In this document: positions 54,448-57,101 of the stretch, in pieces
Layout: every line of letters begins with the position of its first letter
Numbering within the stretch: position 1 is the first letter of the stretch
Assembly (NCBI GenBank): GCA_910585725.1
Contig: CAJUFA010000021.1
Coordinates: 1-57,101 of the forward strand
Length of the DNA: 57,101 nt
Source: an uncultured Dorea sp.
GTDB lineage: Bacteria > Bacillota > Clostridia > Lachnospirales > Lachnospiraceae
Direction of reading: 5' to 3'
Made by a program: the position numbers and the translations under genes
The notes under the pieces: generated by a model
What the model saw: only the letters and a program-made list of their open reading frames with translations
Told to the model about the DNA's origin: nothing
Database searches by the model: none

Positions 54448-54984
54448 TTATACCAGCTCGATCAAAACTTCCATCGCAGCGTCGCCTTTACGCTGTCCTA
54501 TCTTAACGATTCTCGTATATCCACCATGACGATTCTCGTATTTTGGTGCGATCTCATCAAACAGCTTTGCAACAAGATCTACATTCTTCGTATTTCTCTT
54601 TCTTCCCGCTCTTGCCGCCGGTACTTCCTTTACAGGATACAGAACCTTCAACATCTGACGACGGGCATGAAGCCTGCTTGGTTTATCTTTCTTAATCTTT
54701 TTCTCTACTTCATCGTATACGGTAACCTTCTTGCCGTCTACGACTTCTTTTACCCTTTTACCGTCTTTATCCTTGCGGGCAACCTTAGCCTTTACCGTTA
54801 CTTCCTCATAGTTATCTCTTTCTCTTACAGCCATCGCAATAAGACCTTCCGCAATCTTACGGATCTCTTTTGCTTTAGGCTCTGTGGTAACAATCTTACC
54901 ATGATTAATCAATGCTGTTACCTGGTTTCTCAATAAAGCCTTTCTCTGGCTGGATGTCCTGCCGAGTTTTCTATACTTTGCCAT
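54448..54984 (-). CDS. rplQ: Ribosomal protein bL17
   Basis: The N-terminus (KYRKLGRTSSQRKALLRNQV) and the C-terminal YTRIVKIGQRKGDAAMEVLIEL are those of L17 of the large subunit. At 178 aa it is much longer than the usual 115-130. The extra length is an internal lysine-rich insert (about residues 60-100, KAKVARKDKDGKRVKE onwards) plus a small variable part. It is separated from rpoA by an unusually long spacer filled with palindromes. Confidence 0.97.
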   Translation of the reverse strand: MAKYRKLGRTSSQRKALLRNQVTALINHGKIVTTEPKAKEIRKIAEGLIAMAVRERDNYEEVTVKAKVARKDKDGKRVKEVVDGKKVTVYDEVEKKIKKDKPSRLHARRQMLKVLYPVKEVPAARAGRKRNTKNVDLVAKLFDEIAPKYENRHGGYTRIVKIGQRKGDAAMEVLIELV

Positions 54985-55006
54985 CTTCTTATTTCCTCCA
55001 TTCCAT

Positions 55007-55061
55007 GAATATTCACGAAACGCCTTCTTTAAAGATGGAAGGATACCGTTTCGAGAATATC
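55007..55061. repeat. 55-bp imperfect hairpin before rplQ
   Basis: GAATATTCACGAAACG (55007-55022) pairs with CGTTTCGAGAATATC (55047-55061), with inner CCTTC/GAAGG. There is no T-run in either direction. It lies in the rpoA-rplQ spacer of 235 bp. Confidence 0.7.
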
Positions 55062-55159
55062 ATATTACACTTGGTTATGCTTCTTCGGGCTTACTAGCCA
55101 AATGTTCCGCCATGCTCTTCGGACTTAGTGACGGAAATAATATTAACATAAGGGAGGGC

Positions 55160-55209
55160 GTTCTTCTTGCTTCGCTCAAAGAACAAGATCCGCACTTAGT
55201 GTAATACCT
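55160..55209. repeat. Degenerate copy of the rpsD-upstream palindromic repeat
   Basis: GTTCTT (55160-55165) pairs with AAGAAC (55179-55184), and GTGTAATACCT (55199-55209) follows. The same parts in the same order form the 76-bp units upstream of rpsD. Confidence 0.6.
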
Positions 55210-55219
55210 AGCCGTGTGC

Positions 55220-56179
55220 TCACTCTTCCCCTCTGCTCAGGCCCAAGCCTAATTCGTCTAATTTTGCAAGTACTTCTTCTAAGGACTTGCGTCCAAGATT
55301 CCGCACTTTCATCATATCTTCCGGAGTCCTGTTCGTCAATTCTTCAACCGTATTGATTCCCGCCCTCTTCAGACAATTGTAGGATCGAACCGACAATTCC
55401 AGTTCGTCAATACTCATCTCAAGAACTTTCTCTTTCTCATCGTCTTCTTTCTCGATCATAACCTCTGCAGCCTGAGCCACTTCCGACAGATCAATAAAGA
55501 GTTTCAGATGTTCGCTCAGTACCTTTGCCGCAAGGCTGACCGCCTCATCCGGAAGTAATGTACCGTCAGTATATACGTCTAATGTCAACTTATCGAAATC
55601 TGTAATCTGTCCAACACGTGTATTTTCAACCGTAAGGTTCACACGCTCTACCGGGGTATAGATAGAATCGATAGGAATCACCGCAATCGGTAATTCATCG
55701 TCCTTATTCTTCTCAGAGCTGATATATCCTCTGCCCTTCGTAATCGTAAGCTCCATATAAAGCTTGCTGTCCGCCCCGCCGTTCAAAGTCGCGATAACTG
55801 TCTCCGGATTCATGATTTCAATATCCTGATCTACCTGAATATCCGCCGCTGTGACAACACCCTCTCCTTCAAATTCGATATATGCTGTCTTTGGTTCATC
55901 TGTCTCAGATGTATTCTTGATAGCCAGGGACTTCAAATTCATGATAATCTCGGTAACATCTTCCTTAACACCCGGAATAGAACTGAACTCGTGAAGAACA
56001 CCGTCAATCTTCACCTGGCTGATCGCAGCTCCCGGCAAAGATGAAAGCATAATCCTTCTCAGAGAATTTCCTAATGTCGTACCATAACCTCTTTCCAGTG
56101 GTTCTACAACAAATCTGCCATATTTCTTATCTTCTGAAATCTCAGTTATTTCAATGTTGGGTTTATTAAAATCAAACAC
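55220..56179 (-). CDS. rpoA: RNA polymerase alpha subunit
   Basis: The N-terminal dimerisation domain contains VEPLERGYGTTLGNSLRRIMLSS-type sequence. The C-terminal domain (LELSVRSYNCLKRAGINTVEEL, then VRNLGRKSLEEVLAKLDELG) binds UP elements and activators. The GTG at 56179 is taken as start, because AGGAGG is 7 bp before it and the protein then begins FDFNKPNIEI as in relatives; a GTG at 56188 would overlap the ribosome site. It follows rpsD after 30 bp. Confidence 0.97.
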   Translation of the reverse strand: MFDFNKPNIEITEISEDKKYGRFVVEPLERGYGTTLGNSLRRIMLSSLPGAAISQVKIDGVLHEFSSIPGVKEDVTEIIMNLKSLAIKNTSETDEPKTAYIEFEGEGVVTAADIQVDQDIEIMNPETVIATLNGGADSKLYMELTITKGRGYISSEKNKDDELPIAVIPIDSIYTPVERVNLTVENTRVGQITDFDKLTLDVYTDGTLLPDEAVSLAAKVLSEHLKLFIDLSEVAQAAEVMIEKEDDEKEKVLEMSIDELELSVRSYNCLKRAGINTVEELTNRTPEDMMKVRNLGRKSLEEVLAKLDELGLGLSRGEE

Positions 56180-56209
56180 TAAGTCCACCTCCTGTGGTGT
56201 TACGGGTTA

Positions 56210-56803
56210 TTATTTGGAATACAGCTCGACAATCAACATCTCATCTACAGGAACATCAATTGCTTCACGTCTTGGAAGCTCCTTTACTGTTCCTTTCAGG
56301 TTCTCAAGATCGGCCTCCAGCCACTCCGGAACCAGACGTCCTCCTGTTACTTCTGCAATCTCTTTGTACCTTGGAGAGCTTTTGTGTTTTTCTTTAATCT
56401 CAACCACATCCCCTGCCTTAAGCAGATAGGATGGAATGTTAATCTGCTTGCCGTTAACAAGAATATGCTTATGATCAACGATCTGTCTTGCTTCACGTCT
56501 TGTTCTTGCAAGCCCAAGACGGAATACGACGTTATCCAGTCTGGACTCAAGCAGTCTCATCAGGTTCTCACCTGTCATACCGCTCATGCGCTGAGCCTTC
56601 TCAAAATAATTTCTAAAAGGTTTCTCTAACACACCGTAGATAAATTTTGCTTTCTGTTTCTCACGCAGCTGGAGACCATACTCGCTCATTTTTCTGTTAG
56701 ATCTCTTTAACTGTCTATTGGATTTTTTGTCAATTCCCAGGTATACCGGATCCATGCCTAAGGATCTGCACCTTTTAAGAACTGGAACTCTATTCACTGC
56801 CAT
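56210..56803 (-). CDS. rpsD: Ribosomal protein uS4
   Basis: It is a primary 16S rRNA-binding protein of the small subunit. The S4 RNA-binding domain is seen in RLDNVVFRLGLARTRREARQ and VDHKHILVNGKQINIPSY. The length of 197 aa is full, and the C-terminus VDEMLIVELYSK is typical. It lacks the zinc-binding cysteines of some S4 forms. AGGAGG precedes the ATG. Confidence 0.97.
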   Translation of the reverse strand: MAVNRVPVLKRCRSLGMDPVYLGIDKKSNRQLKRSNRKMSEYGLQLREKQKAKFIYGVLEKPFRNYFEKAQRMSGMTGENLMRLLESRLDNVVFRLGLARTRREARQIVDHKHILVNGKQINIPSYLLKAGDVVEIKEKHKSSPRYKEIAEVTGGRLVPEWLEADLENLKGTVKELPRREAIDVPVDEMLIVELYSK

Positions 56804-56898
56804 GCTATTCTACTCCTCCTATTTATTTAGGCAGACGCTCCTTACTTCGTTCAAAGCATCCGCTTTTATACCAAGCTCAAAACTCGCTATCATTTTCA

Positions 56899-57101
56899 TG
56901 AAGAACGATTAAAAATCTAAGCTCGTGTAATACCTCGCTTTGCTTTTCATTATGATTGTTCTTCGTTCTACGCTCGAAGAACGATTAAAAATCTAAGCTC
57001 GTGTAATACCTCGCTTTCGTTTTCATTATGATTGTTCTTCGCTCTCCGCTCGAAGAACGATTAAAAATCTAAGCTCGTGTAATACCTCGCTTTCGTTTTC
57101 A
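56899..57101. repeat. 76-bp tandem palindromic repeat array upstream of rpsD
   Basis: Units begin near 56901, 56977 and 57053 and continue to the window edge. Each carries AAGAACGATTAAAAATCTAA and GTGTAATACCTCGCTTT. The perfect 8-bp hairpin GTTCTTCG/CGAAGAAC (56958-56965/56975-56982 and 57034-57041/57051-57058) joins units; its 9-nt loops differ (TTCTACGCT and CTCTCCGCT). Positions 56804-56898 hold no gene and only degenerate pieces. Confidence 0.85.

Noticed and set aside
56899..57101. CRISPR array
   Set aside because: Near-identical 76-bp units without unique spacers; they are palindromic tandem repeats.

Overview
The window looks like chromosomal DNA of a spore-forming, anaerobic gut Firmicute, most likely Lachnospiraceae (Clostridium scindens / Dorea / Blautia type). 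Supporting this are a spoIIR gene, a SipL-like SPOCS/LysM spore protein, the gene order rpsD-rpoA-rplQ, purine-rich AGGAGG ribosome sites, moderate GC, an iron-sulfur two-subunit serine dehydratase and two sugar ABC importers without their own ATPase. I cannot name a species from sequence alone.

Layout. Positions 1-1200 are a graveyard of mobile DNA: a stub of a large serine recombinase, a 69-bp palindrome, and a type I methylase gene (hsdM) cut by a 304-bp MITE-like insertion and truncated at the palindrome. Then come an AAA/PD-(D/E)XK protein (1.2-2.9 kb), a phosphoesterase and trigger-factor-like lipoprotein pair, cardiolipin synthase, and two unrecognised genes (6.8-8.5 kb). From 8.5 to 21 kb lies a long minus-strand housekeeping block: DUF1934, murI, pfkA, dnaE, cvfB-like, acyl-ACP thioesterase, spoIIR, GntR regulator, ispE, SPOCS-LysM and a PrcB-like lipoprotein. 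From 21 to 28.2 kb a plus-strand block carries malQ, plsC, pncB, ddl, murF and a Cof phosphatase.

From 28 to 47 kb the region is metabolic. A LacI-controlled sugar ABC importer has three visible copies of an 18-bp operator. Next are sdaAB-sdaAA-chorismate mutase; a divergent DUF4474/phosphoesterase pair whose leader carries 44-bp hairpin repeats; a DNA-deoxyinosine glycosylase; a GH36 alpha-galactosidase; a second sugar ABC importer; a YesL-like protein; and two AraC regulators. These genes together suggest import and cytoplasmic hydrolysis of alpha-galactosides or similar oligosaccharides.

From 47 to 54 kb are a radical SAM protein, a MATE exporter with a hairpin leader, an orphan nuclease-like gene and a surface-polysaccharide start (LCP protein, a small membrane protein not previously called as a gene, and a CapD/FlaA1-type dehydratase). 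The right end is rplQ, rpoA and rpsD on the minus strand. Palindromic repeats fill the spacers, including a 76-bp tandem array that runs off the window.

I see no CRISPR array, tRNA or rRNA, and no clear multi-gene defence system. The least explained structures are the 44-bp leader repeats with a shared divergent -35 box (34.94-35.16 kb), the 76-bp palindromic array (56.9-57.1 kb), the nested disruption of hsdM, and the A9 tract at the start of the DNA glycosylase.
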